From Paragyromitra xinjiangensis (Eukaryota > Ascomycota > Pezizomycetes > Pezizales > Discinaceae), in the NCBI GenBank assembly GCA_038503065.1, contig JBCAMK010000014.1, positions 1,302,001 to 1,366,000 on the forward strand: DNA of 64,000 bases. Reading direction: 5' to 3'. Below the pieces are notes generated by a model, which saw only the letters and a program-made list of their open reading frames with translations, made no database searches and had not been told where the DNA came from. Each line of letters starts with the position of its first letter. Position 1 is the stretch's first letter. Below, piece after piece: positions 44,596-56,475 of this stretch. Made by a program: the position numbers and the translations under genes.

Positions 44596-46799
44596 ATGGC
44601 CTCAGAACAATCCAAACTTCGTGCCAAGATTGCGAAGCGCACCGTCCAGGCTCAAGTAGAGATATCCTGCGCTAAGCTTCGCCAGCTGCACAATAATAAC
44701 CCCCCAGTCGGCATTAGATTGCCTATCGATGATGCCTATATAGACCCGACAAAGTATTCTGCTCCTGGGTTTGACAAATTTAACTTTGAACATATTCACG
44801 AATCACCTCTCAGCCACTACGGTCGCCATGATGGGGAACGGCCGGTTCATTTCAATATCGGAGTTGTTGGAGGTGGGATGGCGGGCCTGTATTCCTCCTT
44901 AATACTTCAAGATCTTGGACTCGAGCACGAGGTCCTTGAGGCGTCCGAGAGAGCGGGTGGGCGGGTATGGTCACATCATTTCAGTGAAAAAGATGGCGAC
45001 TATTGTGAAGTTGGCGCCATGCGATTTCCCGACATCCCAATTATGGCAAGAACAGCTAGATTACTCAAGTATCTCGATATACGAAAGGATCTCGATGAAC
45101 ATCCTCAACAAGGATCCCTGATTCCTTACTATTTCGAAGGACCAAATAATCCTAAGTTCTTCAACAACATCTTTGCTACGGAAAACACCCCGCCGAAGGC
45201 ATTGCAGGGAGAAGTCAGGAGTAAGGATACCTTTTCCGTAAGTGTTGAAAACGGTGGAATGGTGCCTGGAAGGTTAGTGTATTTGACTACTCCTTCACCG
45301 AGGAACACAAGCACTAACCTTGCTTTAATAGCTTCGTAGAGAAGGGCTTTGAGGGTATCCTTAGTGATGTTTTTCGTTGCTGGAAGGATCGACTCTGTAC
45401 TCACTTTGATGAAACTTGGGCGGAACTCATGGTGCTTGACAAGTCGGCAACGTCTCTGCGAGCATACATGATAAAAAAGTACCAAGAGGAGGGCCATGAC
45501 CCGTAGGTTTCTCAAAGTGTGCGGTCCATTGTATCTTGGAGTTAACCAGATAACAGAGCGGATATATACTACGCGACCAACTGGTGCGAGACGATGACTG
45601 CGTGAGCTGATTCAAATCCTGTCGTTTGTTCTCTAACTCTAATAATAACTCTCATTTCTAGAGGAACAACCCATTACGATGCGGCCTTCATCTCATGGCT
45701 TCTACTCACCCTCGCGTTTGAGTATCCCGCAATACCTGGACAAGGCTTTGATCCCAAGCCTATCCTAGATAGTCACTCCGACAACGTCTGGTGGGTCTTG
45801 AACGGCGGCATGGATACTATCGCCAAAAAATTGCTCGACAAGCTTAGACAAAAGCCACTATACAAGCATCGAGTGACAGGAATATCCTATACTAAACTTG
45901 AAGTTAGAGAACCAATGGTTGTGACAATTTCACAGTTTAAAACTCAGGGCCCCGGCATGGCACCGAGCGTCATCGAGAAGGAATACTCGCATGTAATATC
46001 TACCACCACGACCCCTTGTCTCTATAGCATGGACCTCCGCGGCGCGGGTCTGAATTATGCGCAGCGCGAAGCAATTCGAGTCCTCCAGTATGATAACGCT
46101 ATCAAAGTTGGGATTAAATTCAGCAAGCGCTGGTGGGCAGAGGAGAGGGGCATCAATCGAGGGGGCAACGGAAACACTGACCGCCCAACCCGAGGGGTTG
46201 TTTATCCTTCACACGCACTCGACACTCCCGCCGGGGAGTCTGGCGTCCTTTTCGCTTGCTACAACTATGGCCAGGACGCCGCCCGTCTTGGAGGTTTAAC
46301 TCGGGACTCGAACAAAAAATATGAGGAGGCTATCTTCGACGCTGTCATGACTGATCTAGCTATTCTGCATCAGTATCCCGAAGAGAAGTTACGCGAATTG
46401 GTCATCGACTACCACGTCCACAACTGGAAAATGGACGAGCTCACAAAAGGCCATTTTGCCCTGTTGGGTCCGAGCCAGTTTTCTTCATTCTTCGGACAAC
46501 TCCAGCGACCGGCTGCGCATGGCCATCTCTTCATCGCTGGCGAGATGACGAGCATCAACCATGGCTGGATCGTCGCCGCACTAAACAGCGCATACAGAGC
46601 GATACATCAGATGCTGTTGAGCGAATTTTACCAGGTGCTAGACAACAAGAAGAAGAGAGAATATATTTGGTCTCTGATCTGTCACCTTAAAAGCAATTGG
46701 GGGTCAAGCGAGTTTGAACCCGAACCTGAGTATGATACGGACCCGAAAGGGACAGCAGGATGGCAAGTGTTGTTGGGAATCCTTGGGCAAGATGTGTAG
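44596..46799 (+). CDS. L-amino-acid oxidase (flavin amine oxidase), four exons, 676 aa
   Basis: Exons 44596-45272, 45332-45502, 45557-45601 and 45662-46799 join in frame to 676 aa. Exon 3 is only 45 nt. The FAD Rossmann motif VVGGGMAGLYS is at about 90-100, followed by the ribose-binding Glu115 (LEAS) and ERAGGRVWS (118-126), the GG motif of the GMC-unrelated amine-oxidase superfamily. The C-terminal FAD contact is IAGEMTSINHGWIVAAL. GGMDTIAKKLL marks the start of the substrate domain return. No signal peptide is visible, so it is probably intracellular. Family knowledge: fungal LAAOs oxidise L-amino acids to keto acids, ammonia and hydrogen peroxide, for nitrogen supply or defence. The flanks are gene-poor. 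All key motifs look intact. Confidence 0.92.
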
Positions 46800-47503
46800 G
46801 TGTAATTTGACAGATTAGTTTTGTATGGGAGTGATAGGTGCTTCACTGTTTGTTTTGATGTATTGAGCTCTTGAAGAATGGATACAAGTAACGAAAATGA
46901 ACTGTTATAGTACCAAGTATTGAAACACCCTTACTTCCCAATCTACATGTGTATACGCGATAATTCCACCTTCACGCGGGATTTTTGTTCAAGGGTGCAG
47001 GTATACATAGATCACCGTAGCCCACTCGTTAATTTTCTCAGGGTTTTGGGATAGGGACATTAGCCCATATGCCCATTTCATCCTATTCATTTGAGAGAAA
47101 CTCATCGCTTGCAGAAAGCCGTCTTTTTAATTTTTTTCTTCTTTCTTTGTTACATTAACGACTACCGTAGCATTTAGCAAGTAGCCCCATAGGGGTACCA
47201 TATATACTATTAAAAACGACCCAGCTCTGCCCCAGTGGCTTGACCAATAAAACGTGCAGCGTTACGTGGCTTATGCAGAGAGCGAGCCTCCGAGTGGTAG
47301 AGTTCTGGCGGCTTTTGCCCCATTTGGTGCCATATCGAGTTTAACTCGGGGCATAGCTGGGTCGTACTTCGACAGTATATACGGTAGGTATGGCAAAGGT
47401 ATGGCAAAAGAACACCACCATAACTTGTAGCTGCTCGTATGGTCACGGCCCAGTAATACGGATACATATCGGTATTAGCGCATATTTCTACTATATACAT
47501 GTA
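46800..47503. other. Downstream spacer
   Basis: About 0.7 kb without a supported gene; a minus-strand frame at 47210-47500 (96 codons) has no domain. From about 47455 on the sequence belongs to the repeat shared with 13.8 kb. Confidence 0.45.
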
Positions 47504-48290
47504 CCGTAAAGTCTCGGTAATAACGAATTGGCCTGGACTAGGCTATACTGAAATAGTTTAATTGAAATTACTCTATCAGGCGAGTGGGTAGTTGATTGGG
47601 ACAGTAATTTCTTGTGCCAAGCAGCTGTTTCCGGCACCTCTTCGAGCTTTTCCGAAGGCCGATTTAGAACTGCCTAGTCCAGGCCAATTCGTTATTACCG
47701 AGACTTTACGGTATCTATGTAGTACATTCCCCCGCCAGTAGAGCGCAAACCTACGGATTAATATCGCCCACCACTTAGCTCCCACACGCGCACGCGCACA
47801 TGATCTAGCTAGACGATCATCGGCGATGGTGAAATAATATCTATATGCACAGTTGAACGCTGAAGCACTAATGCAGATGAGCGCAGAAATGATGAATCAC
47901 ACGCCTTTGGAAGAACAGCCTTTGGTTTTGCCATGGGGCTGTATTTTGTTCGCATAAATATTCCGGATGAACATATGCGCATGCGCAGGCTTTTTCTTCA
48001 TTTTTTCAACCAATCTATGCATCGCCGCGGAGATGTAGCATCATTTCACCCCTCGACCTTGGAAGCTAGCTAGCTGGGGTTCGCTTGCAATGAACTAGAA
48101 ACCATTCACCGCTAAGCTAGCTACCATTTTTGCTTTTCTCTATCCTCCCAATGATGCCTCCATGGACCCAGAACGCCCACAAAAATAGAGCAGAAGCCGG
48201 CACGATGCACGTAGTGGGTGGTTTCCCTGCACCATAGGGCGGGAGCACGAGAATGCCGTTACGTTAGAGTACCCGCACGTGCAGGCCTCG
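47455..48290. repeat. Second copy of the 13.8-14.45 kb dispersed repeat
   Basis: Aligns with 13820-14452 in the same orientation. The alignment is interrupted at 47504-47710 by a MITE. This copy lacks the 631-bp element that sits at the edge of the 13.8 kb copy. No coding function is evident. Confidence 0.65.
47504..47710. mobile_element. TA-flanked MITE, 207 bp, inserted in the dispersed repeat
   Basis: The left end CCGTAAAGTCTCGGTAATAA continues CGAATTGGCCTGGACTAGGC. It is mirrored almost perfectly over about 40 bp by GCCTAGTCCAGGCCAATTCG and TTATTACCGAGACTTTACGG. TA is on both sides. The related repeat at 13.8 kb lacks it. Confidence 0.85.
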
Positions 48291-48616
48291 CTAATTACCC
48301 ACACCAGTTCATAACCGGGTAAAGTGGCGATAGCCACCTTACTAATAATCTTGCATGAATTTCGAATTTTCAGCAACCACTAATAGTTCAATTATTATTG
48401 GAAGGAATCGAGAACACACCTGTGGCCGTAGTTATATCTAGGTTTAGCGAGATTGAGCTGGCTGTGACCAAATTTGGGACTATGGCGCACGCACCCTTAA
48501 CTGTCGACCAATAAAATTGAGGGGTGGAACGCCACCAGCATGCCAAGAGGGCCGGGTAAAATGCCAAGACCCGAGTGATTTTCCTTGATTTTAACTTCCT
48601 CCACTACGCTGAAGTA

Positions 48617-48910
48617 CATATATCACTATCTCTCCACCACCACTAGCTCTATAGATGTGGGACTTCAAATATAAGCTCTCGGGTAGCATTAGAATCAATA
48701 TATAGCACCGCTTGCAAATTCTAGGGGGGTCAAATTTCCGACTTTTTCAACCATTTCGGTAATAATGTTATAGCAGTTATTTCTCCACCACCACTTGGCC
48801 TATGGACCTAGTACTTCAAATATAAGCTCTCGGGTGATATTAGAATCAATATATAGTCCCGCTTGCAAGTTCTAAAAGGGTCAAATTTCCGACTTCCTAA
48901 ACACTGTGGA
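48617..48910. repeat. Tandem dimer, about 151-bp unit
   Basis: TTCAAATATAAGCTCTCGGG occurs at about 48664 and again about 151 bp later, within a longer match that starts TCTCCACCACCACT and runs through GGGTCAAATTTCCGACTT. The two units differ by scattered substitutions. Confidence 0.75.
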
Positions 48911-49141
48911 CATAGGTATTGCAGTAGCTATAACCTGTATTTAATATACCCCTTATCCTACTAGCAACCCATTAAACTATACAGTAGTAGTAGATCTTAC
49001 TGTTACTCGTCTATGGCTTTTATAGGCCCGAGTCCTAAACTCCTCTGTACCATATACATGTCCTTCCCTATAAGCATCCATAATTCTCCATGCTTTACCC
49101 CACCACTTGGGAATTAGATCAGAGGCCCAATTCAATGCTAT

Positions 49142-49873
49142 TGTAACGGACCCACAAGGCTGTTACATGCGAAAGGTAGAATAGACCCGGGCAGACAGAG
49201 AGGTACAAGGACCAGCATGAGTGGAGTAGCTACCACATGCTAGGGAACACCAGTACCCTGCTGACCTGGTGGTTAGGAACATCTGGAGGTGCAAAGGCTG
49301 ACAGGCCTGTAGCAGATCTCTGATGACATCAAACATATAGAGATGTGGTTGAGTTCCTAATCCACCTATGCATGCCCCACCAGCTATGGCTGATAGGCGG
49401 CGCAACTGGGAGAACTATTCTAGCGGACACCTGACGCAACTATGGACTGATCAGCGCCATGTAAGTAGTCCTGCAGGACTAGGCTGGCGGATCATAGAGT
49501 CCTGACTGGTAGAGCAGTGCATGAGGAGCGGTTGCACATGAGGTGCAGAACTCCAACGGAATGTGAGAGAACACTTCCGAAGAGACCCGCCCATGATCAC
49601 TGACAGGATTCAGGGTTAACCGGATCCCCCAGCTGAGTAGAACAGAGTAGAGGCGGCGAGCATGCAGTACTACAAGTACTGGCGAGCCCTGCCACCAGTT
49701 GCTCTTCTCTATCTTCAATCAAAGACCTAGTGATGAGAATTACCGAGTTCTGCATTAAGATTATTGAGTAGACTGCACGAAAATACTTTAAGATCTCAGC
49801 TTGACTTTAGTATAAGCAACGGCCATTTTCCTACCTAGCCTTAGCAGTTGTGTAGAGGACCACCCCCGTTACA
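49142..49873. mobile_element. Possible solo LTR, about 732 bp
   Basis: It begins TGTAACGG and ends CCGTTACA, the TG...CA inverted ends usual for LTRs. Size fits a fungal Gypsy- or Copia-type LTR. No 5-bp target duplication is seen (GCTAT left, CCAAC right) and no second LTR is in the window, so this is tentative. Confidence 0.35.
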
Positions 49874-49916
49874 CCAACAGTTGATCGCGAGTCAATTTTG
49901 CTAGCCCACCAAATAC

Positions 49917-50306
49917 ATCAGGAAAAATAATTAAACTACTCCCCATTCCTTCCCGTGACTCCCTGAAAAAAAAATTTAAGTAAGAGAAAAAGCTGTTATT
50001 TCTTTGTTTTAATTGTATACAAATGAATTATTTTCCAGATTCTTGTCACATTTCGTACATTTTCAAAGAGCATATTTACATAGCAAAGTTTCTAAAAACT
50101 CATACGCCATAAAAAAGGTCATTTCAAAATAGACCCCCTAGAACTTGCAAGAAAAATCTAAAAAATATTCTGAAAAGTGCAAAATTAGAGTCATCCACAC
50201 ATTTATGAGAAATCCCAAAGTTAGTTCAGGGAGGTCAGGGAGGTTCAGGGAGGCAACCGGGAGACACCAGGAGACATGGGGAGTAAATCAATTATTTTTG
50301 CTGATG
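49917..50306. mobile_element. CATCAG-family MITE M, 390 bp
   Basis: The left end CATCAGGAAAAATAATTAAA is mirrored by TCAATTATTTTTGCTGATG, and the mirror continues (TACTCCCCAT against ATGGGGAGTA). The 2-bp flanks do not match (TA and CT). CTCC/GGAG palindromes sit near the right end as in J and K. Confidence 0.6.
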
Positions 50307-51145
50307 CTACCAGAGCTACATGTACTTACATTTAATCATCACTCAGCAGTCCACTCAGCAGTCCCATAAGCAATTAGCTTCGTAAAAGGAGATAGTTAAG
50401 GTAACTATCCAATTCTTAGCTTCGGTATGAAAATCATCGGCCAAAATCATTAATGGCCAACTCAACCAAATGTAGTGTCTCATCTCATTAAGTATCTCAT
50501 TAAGAAGTAGCTGCATCATAAGTTTTTAATGGCTTTAAAGGCCATGAATTCTACTAAGAGATAAGAAAACTAGCGATCCGGTTTCCTGCCTAGCGTGAGT
50601 GGCGGAGCATACTAGACTTAGGCAAAAGGTAGATATCTTTCAAAGCTATTGAAACACTCCTGCCGTGGAAGCTAAGGAAAATTCATACGTTTAGCCAAAT
50701 CAAATGTATCGATTTTGACATCCTCTTTCTGTGTTTCAGTTGCTTGTTATGATCGTAGCAATCCCTCTTGCTTTGATACATTCTTTTAACCTTCTCAGAA
50801 GCATCGTTAAGCTCTTTCTGTTGGACAGGCTTTAGGTCGTTGAACAGTGGATTTATTGCGTTCTCGATTCACTTGCATAGCTCAATAGTGAGCTTAGTAG
50901 TGCCTTTACCCTAACATTGCTCAAAGAAACCAGGGAGAATCTTTATAATTAGTAGTGCCGCCATAGCCTAAGGGCTGGATGCATGTATGAAGAATCTATC
51001 TATCTATCTATTCATAATTAGTACGGGTTTTGAATTGACTGCTCTAGCTGAAAGTCATGTAAATTGCCTTTGAGATGGTTAAAGTTAACGTTTCTGAGAT
51101 AATTTTAGGCACTTTGTGCAAGAGGTGTGAAGCTAATTACTCTGA
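50307..51145. other. Spacer between MITE M and the LINE copy
   Basis: About 0.8 kb. On the minus strand around 50750-50860 a short stretch reads like degraded coding sequence (LKPVQQKELNDASEKVKRM), but I found no domain or clean frame. Confidence 0.35.
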
Positions 51146-51649
51146 TTTTTTTTGTAAACTCATAGTTTCATTGTTATAAGGTACAAGAATTTCGCATGCT
51201 ACCGAAGTTATGGTGTTAATAAAACCTAACCAACAACCCTCCTTAAATAAATCAAAACTAACAAAGGAAAAAAAAAGGAAATCATAAGAACATTCTTAAA
51301 TTTTCCGGCCAACAAATATAACAAAAACCTAAAAACCAGCAGTGAAAAGAAATATATTAACCAAAATCAACAGTATTGAAAAATAATTGAAAATAAAATG
51401 TAAAAGCATTCAAGTAGACGAAAGAACCGAAGATAATAAATTTGAGGGTCTGGTTGTTGATATGAAATCTGCCCAGTTGTTCCAAGAGGGTGGGTAGTTT
51501 GTGTGGGATACTTTGATGTATTCGGAAAGTGAAATAATCATAGGCATGTTTGATCAGATGGGGGCGTCAGGAGACAGAGACACAATGTTGGGAATGTGGC
51601 GGAATCGTTCCTCTTGATGTTGGGGGCATGTGAGGATGGCATGGTGCAT
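51146..51649 (-). mobile_element. Second 5'-truncated LINE copy
   Basis: Aligns with about 29411-29920 including the poly(A) (here a short poly-T at 51146-51153) and the last part of ORF2. Where the 29 kb copy encodes APIWSNM, this copy has TGA in place of TGG, a G-to-A change. It is shorter at the 5' end. No target duplication is visible. Confidence 0.72.
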
Positions 51650-51893
51650 TGTTACACCTACGAACCGACTAACTAATAGTTCACCGATGCAGTTGGTTGT
51701 CAACCAGGCTGATTTGGTTACACGCATGCGCTTACAATATATTCTTCTCACTGATAAAGCATGCACCTCACCTCACTCTTATCTATGGTTGGGGAATGTC
51801 TGGAGTATATTTCTTTGGGGTGGCATAAGGTTTTCAGGGTCAAAGGGATTTCTACTTATGTTTTCTGTTTGGAATCGCATAACATAACTTCTG

Positions 51894-52283
51894 CATCAGC
51901 AAAAATAATTATCGCCTCCAGGAGTTTGGGCATGTCTCCCGGGGAGACAATTTCCTCCCTGACTTCCATAAGGAGTGGTCACGCTACTACTTCCTCCTGG
52001 AGGATATACCTTATTCTTTTGACTCCTTTTAATCTCCTGGAGGAAATGGCTGCTCTTCATCACTGATGTACGCTCGTGGAGCGCCTAGCAACTCCTTCAT
52101 ATCTCTAGGAGGATAATGCTTCTCTTCCCCGCAAAGTTTCAGGTGTTTTGCTTAGTAATTGCAGCTCAGCACGTGATATTCAGATTTGATTGGTTCTATT
52201 CTTCTATTCGTTCAATTGATAGTGTTGCCACATAGGATATCAAGCATCCTCTACCTACTCCCATACCACACCTACTAGGACTC
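51894..52283. mobile_element. Left-end fragment of a K-type CATCAG element (copy K2)
   Basis: Starts CATCAGCAAAAATAATT at 51894 and follows the subterminal region of element K (59631 on), including CTCCTGGAGGA, CATATCTC(T/C)AGGAGGAT and CCACATAGGATATCAAGCAT. It stops where another CATCAG end begins at 52284. No right end is identified. Confidence 0.55.
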
Positions 52284-52337
52284 CATCAGCAAGAACAAAA
52301 AATGACCTATTTGAAATTAGGATCATGTTCTTACCTC

Positions 52338-53052
52338 CATCAGCAAAAATAATTATTGCCTCCTGGAGTTTGGGCATGTCTCCCTGGGAGGCAATTTTCT
52401 CCCTGACCTTCATGTGCTCCCTGACCTCCTTGAGGAGTGGTTGCGCTACTACATCCTCATGGAGGATATACCTAATCCTTTCAACTCCAGCCATCTCCTG
52501 GAGGAAATGACTACTCTTCGTCGCTGCAGTCAACTTGTGGAGCGCCTAACAACTTCTTCATATCTCTAGGAGGATAATGCTTCTCTTTCCCGCAAAGTTT
52601 CCGGAGTTTTGCTTAGTAATCGCAGCCAAGCACGTGGTATCTAGATTTGATTGGCTCTATTCGCTTGATTGATACAGTATTGCCACGTAGGATATTAAGT
52701 ATCCTACGCCTACTCCCATCCTTTGCCTACTTCCATCCTTCGCCCACTTCCATCTCTCATCTACTCTATGTTCTCCGAGTCTCTGACTATATACAAGCTC
52801 CCACGGTCCCCAATCCTTGAGGATGCCCTGTCTCCCAATCCACCCATGTTCCCACGTTCCTAGTCCTGCGAGGATACTCAGTATCCTCAATTCTCTAAAG
52901 TATAGATCTCATTAAATGTTGTAAGGTCAATTCGGTTGTTGACTAGCCATTTAGTATTATTCTCTTGGAGCTCCGGCTACTCGGGAATGAGATGCGCGAT
53001 TCCCATGATATTTTTTATCCCTACAATGAATCGATCATCCGTCAACCTAGTA
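52338..53052. mobile_element. Left-end fragment of a K-type CATCAG element (copy K3), with transposase 3' remnant
   Basis: Starts CATCAGCAAAAATAATT at 52338 and aligns with the left 850 bp of element K. From about 52865 it includes the 3' end of the transposase coding region (compare AATTCGGTTGTTGAC at 52930 and 60357), with many transitions. It is cut off at 53053 by the left end of element J, with TA before that end. Confidence 0.65.
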
Positions 53053-53699
53053 CATCAGTAAAATTAATTATTTCCTCCCTCAGCTCCAGGAGGTTCGGAA
53101 TCATCGGGAGGCATGGGAGACTCCTGGAGAATATGTGCCTACCTGGAGGAGCGGATGATGATCCTCATCCTCCTGGAGACCCTGGGAGTCCCCAGCGCCC
53201 TCTCCATGAGTCTCCATGAAGATGATAAGGCTCCTCCGGGTGCCTCTATAATGTGCAAGTAATTACTCGATCTCCTGGGGAGGGCAGTCATATTGCTGTT
53301 TTCTTCATGGAGTATACGATATCGAGCTTCCTCCCTGGGAGTGCAGAGGCACGACTACCTTCTCCATGACGTATGCGATATCAAGCATCCTCCCATGGAG
53401 AGCAGCAGCACGACTACATCCTCCCTGAAGTATGGGTCATTCAGCACCCTCCCGAGGAGCGCAGAAGCACAACCACCTCCTCCCAAGGATACGTGATATC
53501 GAGCTTCTTCTCATGGAGTCGATGTTTCTTACTTTACTACTTCATACTGTGGCATTTATCCCTCCCGGAGATATCCTGAATCGTCTTGGAGGTCCTTTGC
53601 ATCCTTCCAATCCCTCCATATTCACTAAGGCATGCCATATCCTCTCCCAGGAGCCTTGCTTCGGATCGAGTCTACAGCCATTCACATGATATCACTCGG

Positions 53700-54103
53700 A
53701 CTTGTGGAATAGGCATAGAAGAATTGAAATTACTATTATAGTGAGAATCTACCAAAATACGATATAGATAATCCTCTGCGAATTGAGATCAACCAAGGGA
53801 TAAATCAAACAGAAAACCAAAGATGAGGCGTATCCTCCCAAGCTCCTAGCGCTAACCAAAAGACAGACTAAAAAAACGGACTAAAGAAACGATGCAGTGT
53901 ATCCTCCACGACCTCCAAGACTAACCAAACGACAGACAAAGGGAAAGATGCAGCGTATCCTCCACGACTCCCAAAACTAATCAAACGACAGACAAAAGGA
54001 AAGATGCAGCGTATCCTCCACGACTTCCAAGACTAACCAAACAGCAGATGAAAACAAACGAAAGGAAAGATGCAGCGTATCCTCCATGGCTCCAGGCATC
54101 CCC
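53700..54103. other. 3' flank of the DUF6532-like gene
   Basis: Contains three to four copies of an about 65-bp unit with GATGCAGCGTATCCTCCACG(A/G)C and AACCAAACGACAGAC. It is a short tandem repeat directly downstream of the stop codon. Confidence 0.6.
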
Positions 54104-56049
54104 TCAAAGATCTTCATCCTCCATTTCCCGCTCAAAGCTTGCGACAGCCGCAGAAAGGTCGACCTGCATATTATCAGTAGTAGGAGGACTGGTATCGGCT
54201 GCGGGAGTTGGAGGAGGGGTATCGGCTTCAGTTTCCATCTCACTCTGGATTTCTTGCTCCAAGAAAAGGGTAGGAATATTGACAGGCCCCGATGCCTGCT
54301 CACTATCCTCGGGATGAGGAGACTCCGAACCCTTTCGCCTGGCTTTGCTTCGAGTACCTTCATAGCCTCCTCTTTCGAGCTCCCGTTTCCGCTTACGACT
54401 CCGCAACTCATCCATATGATCGCCGTCATCGTCATCATCGCTCCAAGGAGCAGCTGACTCGTGCACAGTCCTCCTAGTCACCCTAGCAACCTTTCTCTCT
54501 ACCTCGTACCGAATCGCATGCAGAACTTCCGCTTCCCATTCAGGAGCTTTGAGTGCTATGGTATCCCACGTGCTGCAGTGCCTACGCGAGACGGCTATAA
54601 AGGATGTCAGTCATCCTAGCAAAGATATAGCAATTGGAGGGGCAGCAGTACGATAACAGGTCTCCCTAGTGAAGTCTGCAGGCTCCACATACATGCCAGT
54701 CTTCCAGGCTTTCAAATTGTACTGGAGTGCCGCTGTGACGAAGCAAATGAACTCCTTATTGATCAAAGAGCCAAACGCAGAATCAGAGCGTCCCCTCATC
54801 CTCCTCCCCCTATAGTACTTGAGAAAGATGAGCTCAGCAATCGCATCATTCAGAAAGCGATTCTTAAAATCCTAGTAGGATGGTCAGCTTCCTACTCCCA
54901 TTGCTCTCGAATTCAACATACCGCCATGGTAGATTCAAGGCACATAAACCTATCCTTGACTAGCAAATACTCCACCTTGTTTCGGATACTCTCAGGATTT
55001 TGCTCATCCAGCTCATAGAGCTGGATGATCTTCACACAGCTGCGTTGACGAGGTGAGAGCGCACGCGGCAATGTTGCTGGCTGATCTATATCTCATGTGA
55101 GGATATGCAGTATCCTTCAAGGAAAGGGGTAATTACCTGCCAAATATTTTCTGTCGTCAGTTCCAAGCTCTCTAAGGCAAGCAAATCTGACCAGCTGTGG
55201 GTAGTAGGCCGTGGGTTGGGAGTGAATACCTGACGAGAACAAGCTGCCTCCAGAGGAGCCTGACGCTCCATATCCTCGGAAGCCTTCGCCCAAGCAGTAC
55301 GTATCCACTTGAGCAATGTCTCGGGGGATGGCAGGGGCTCACAAAATAGGGTCTTTTGCAGAATATTCTCCTGGGATGCATGGACTAAGGCACGGATAGG
55401 CTCTCCCAGCAGATATACGCTTCTGCTGCTCCTTCTATGAAGGTCACCTCCGTTACGACTCTCTGCATCCCCCGTGGGAGATACAGACCTTCCACTGCTA
55501 CGATTCGGAGAATTGGCAGGAGTTGCCGGAGGGCGGCCTGGCCTAGCTCGCCGAGCTGGTGCCTGCTCAAGGGGTTCGGGAACACGCTGCATCACAGTTA
55601 GAAAAGCTCTCAATAGTTTAGGATTCTCAATATCCGAGGATTTGCCGTATCCTCAGGGCTCCTACCAAGCGAGCTTGCCCTCGATAGCTAGCATTACGAG
55701 CCATTTCAGATGCTGCAGCCTGTATCTTCGTCTGTGGTTTTCTGGTCTGGTTCTGACTTGGGGGGGGAGCTTGCTCATCCTCATAGAAGTCTTCATCCGC
55801 TGAATCTTCTTCATCTACTCCCTCCTCGGTCTCCCCCTCAGCTTCCTCCTCGTTCTCCTCCTCATCCTCCTCCTCTGCCTCCTCCTCTTGCGATGCTGGT
55901 GCTCTTTCTCTTTCTCTACCACGTCGACCATAATTGAGAGGCTCAGCTTCCGAATCTGCGATACGCTTCCTCCTTCTTGCTTCGGCGGGGCGAGGGGGTG
56001 GTGGCATTCGTTTTGCTGCTTCGAGGCCTCTCTTGTGGATGGCTGTCAT
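54104..56049 (-). CDS. DUF6532-like protein carried by transposon J, five exons, 567 aa
   Basis: Exons 56049-55666, 55586-55137, 55080-54922, 54871-54652 and 54594-54104 join in frame to 567 aa. The N-terminal quarter is Arg/Glu-rich and very acidic (EEEAEEEDEEENEEEAEGET). The middle (DFKNRFLNDAIAELIFLKYY, INKEFICFVTAALQYNLKAW, KTGMYVEPADF) matches my recollection of DUF6532, a fungal family common near transposons. The C-terminus has a basic, nuclear-signal-like stretch (RSRKRKRELER) and ends MEDEDL. The basic patch and acidic tails suggest a nuclear, DNA- or chromatin-associated role; no function is established. It lies on the same strand as the other J gene and the K transposase. It appears intact, without internal stops. 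Confidence 0.78.
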
Positions 56050-56475
56050 CCTTTGATGGAGAATGTATGATTTGGAAAGGTGATAGGTGATATTGTATGG
56101 AGGAGATAGAAGAGCGTATGGAGGAGAGAGGGAATCCTGAGGAGGACCTCTGGGGGTGATGCTTATAAGGAGTGCGGTCTGATCTCTAAGACATATTTGA
56201 ATTGACTCTAGCCCTAACATAATACTACTGACGCAGTGCTTCGACCTCCCAAAAAATAAAAAAATAAAAATACACGGATAGCAAATATCAAAGGATGCTC
56301 CACATCCTCGCGGTAATCTCCATCAAGCGCCCCCTAATCCCAATCCTAATCCTAATACCCGATAATCCTAATCCCAATATCTCTAAACCCCCCTTCCGAT
56401 CTTTCGTTTTTCTGTTCAATATTATAAGCATTTGCTGATCTAGTAATAGCCATCAGAAGGGAGTATACCAATCGT
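56050..56475. other. Spacer between the two J genes
   Basis: About 0.4 kb, presumably the promoter of the DUF6532-like gene. It has a short run of CCTAAT(C/A) repeats near 56338-56380. Confidence 0.45.
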
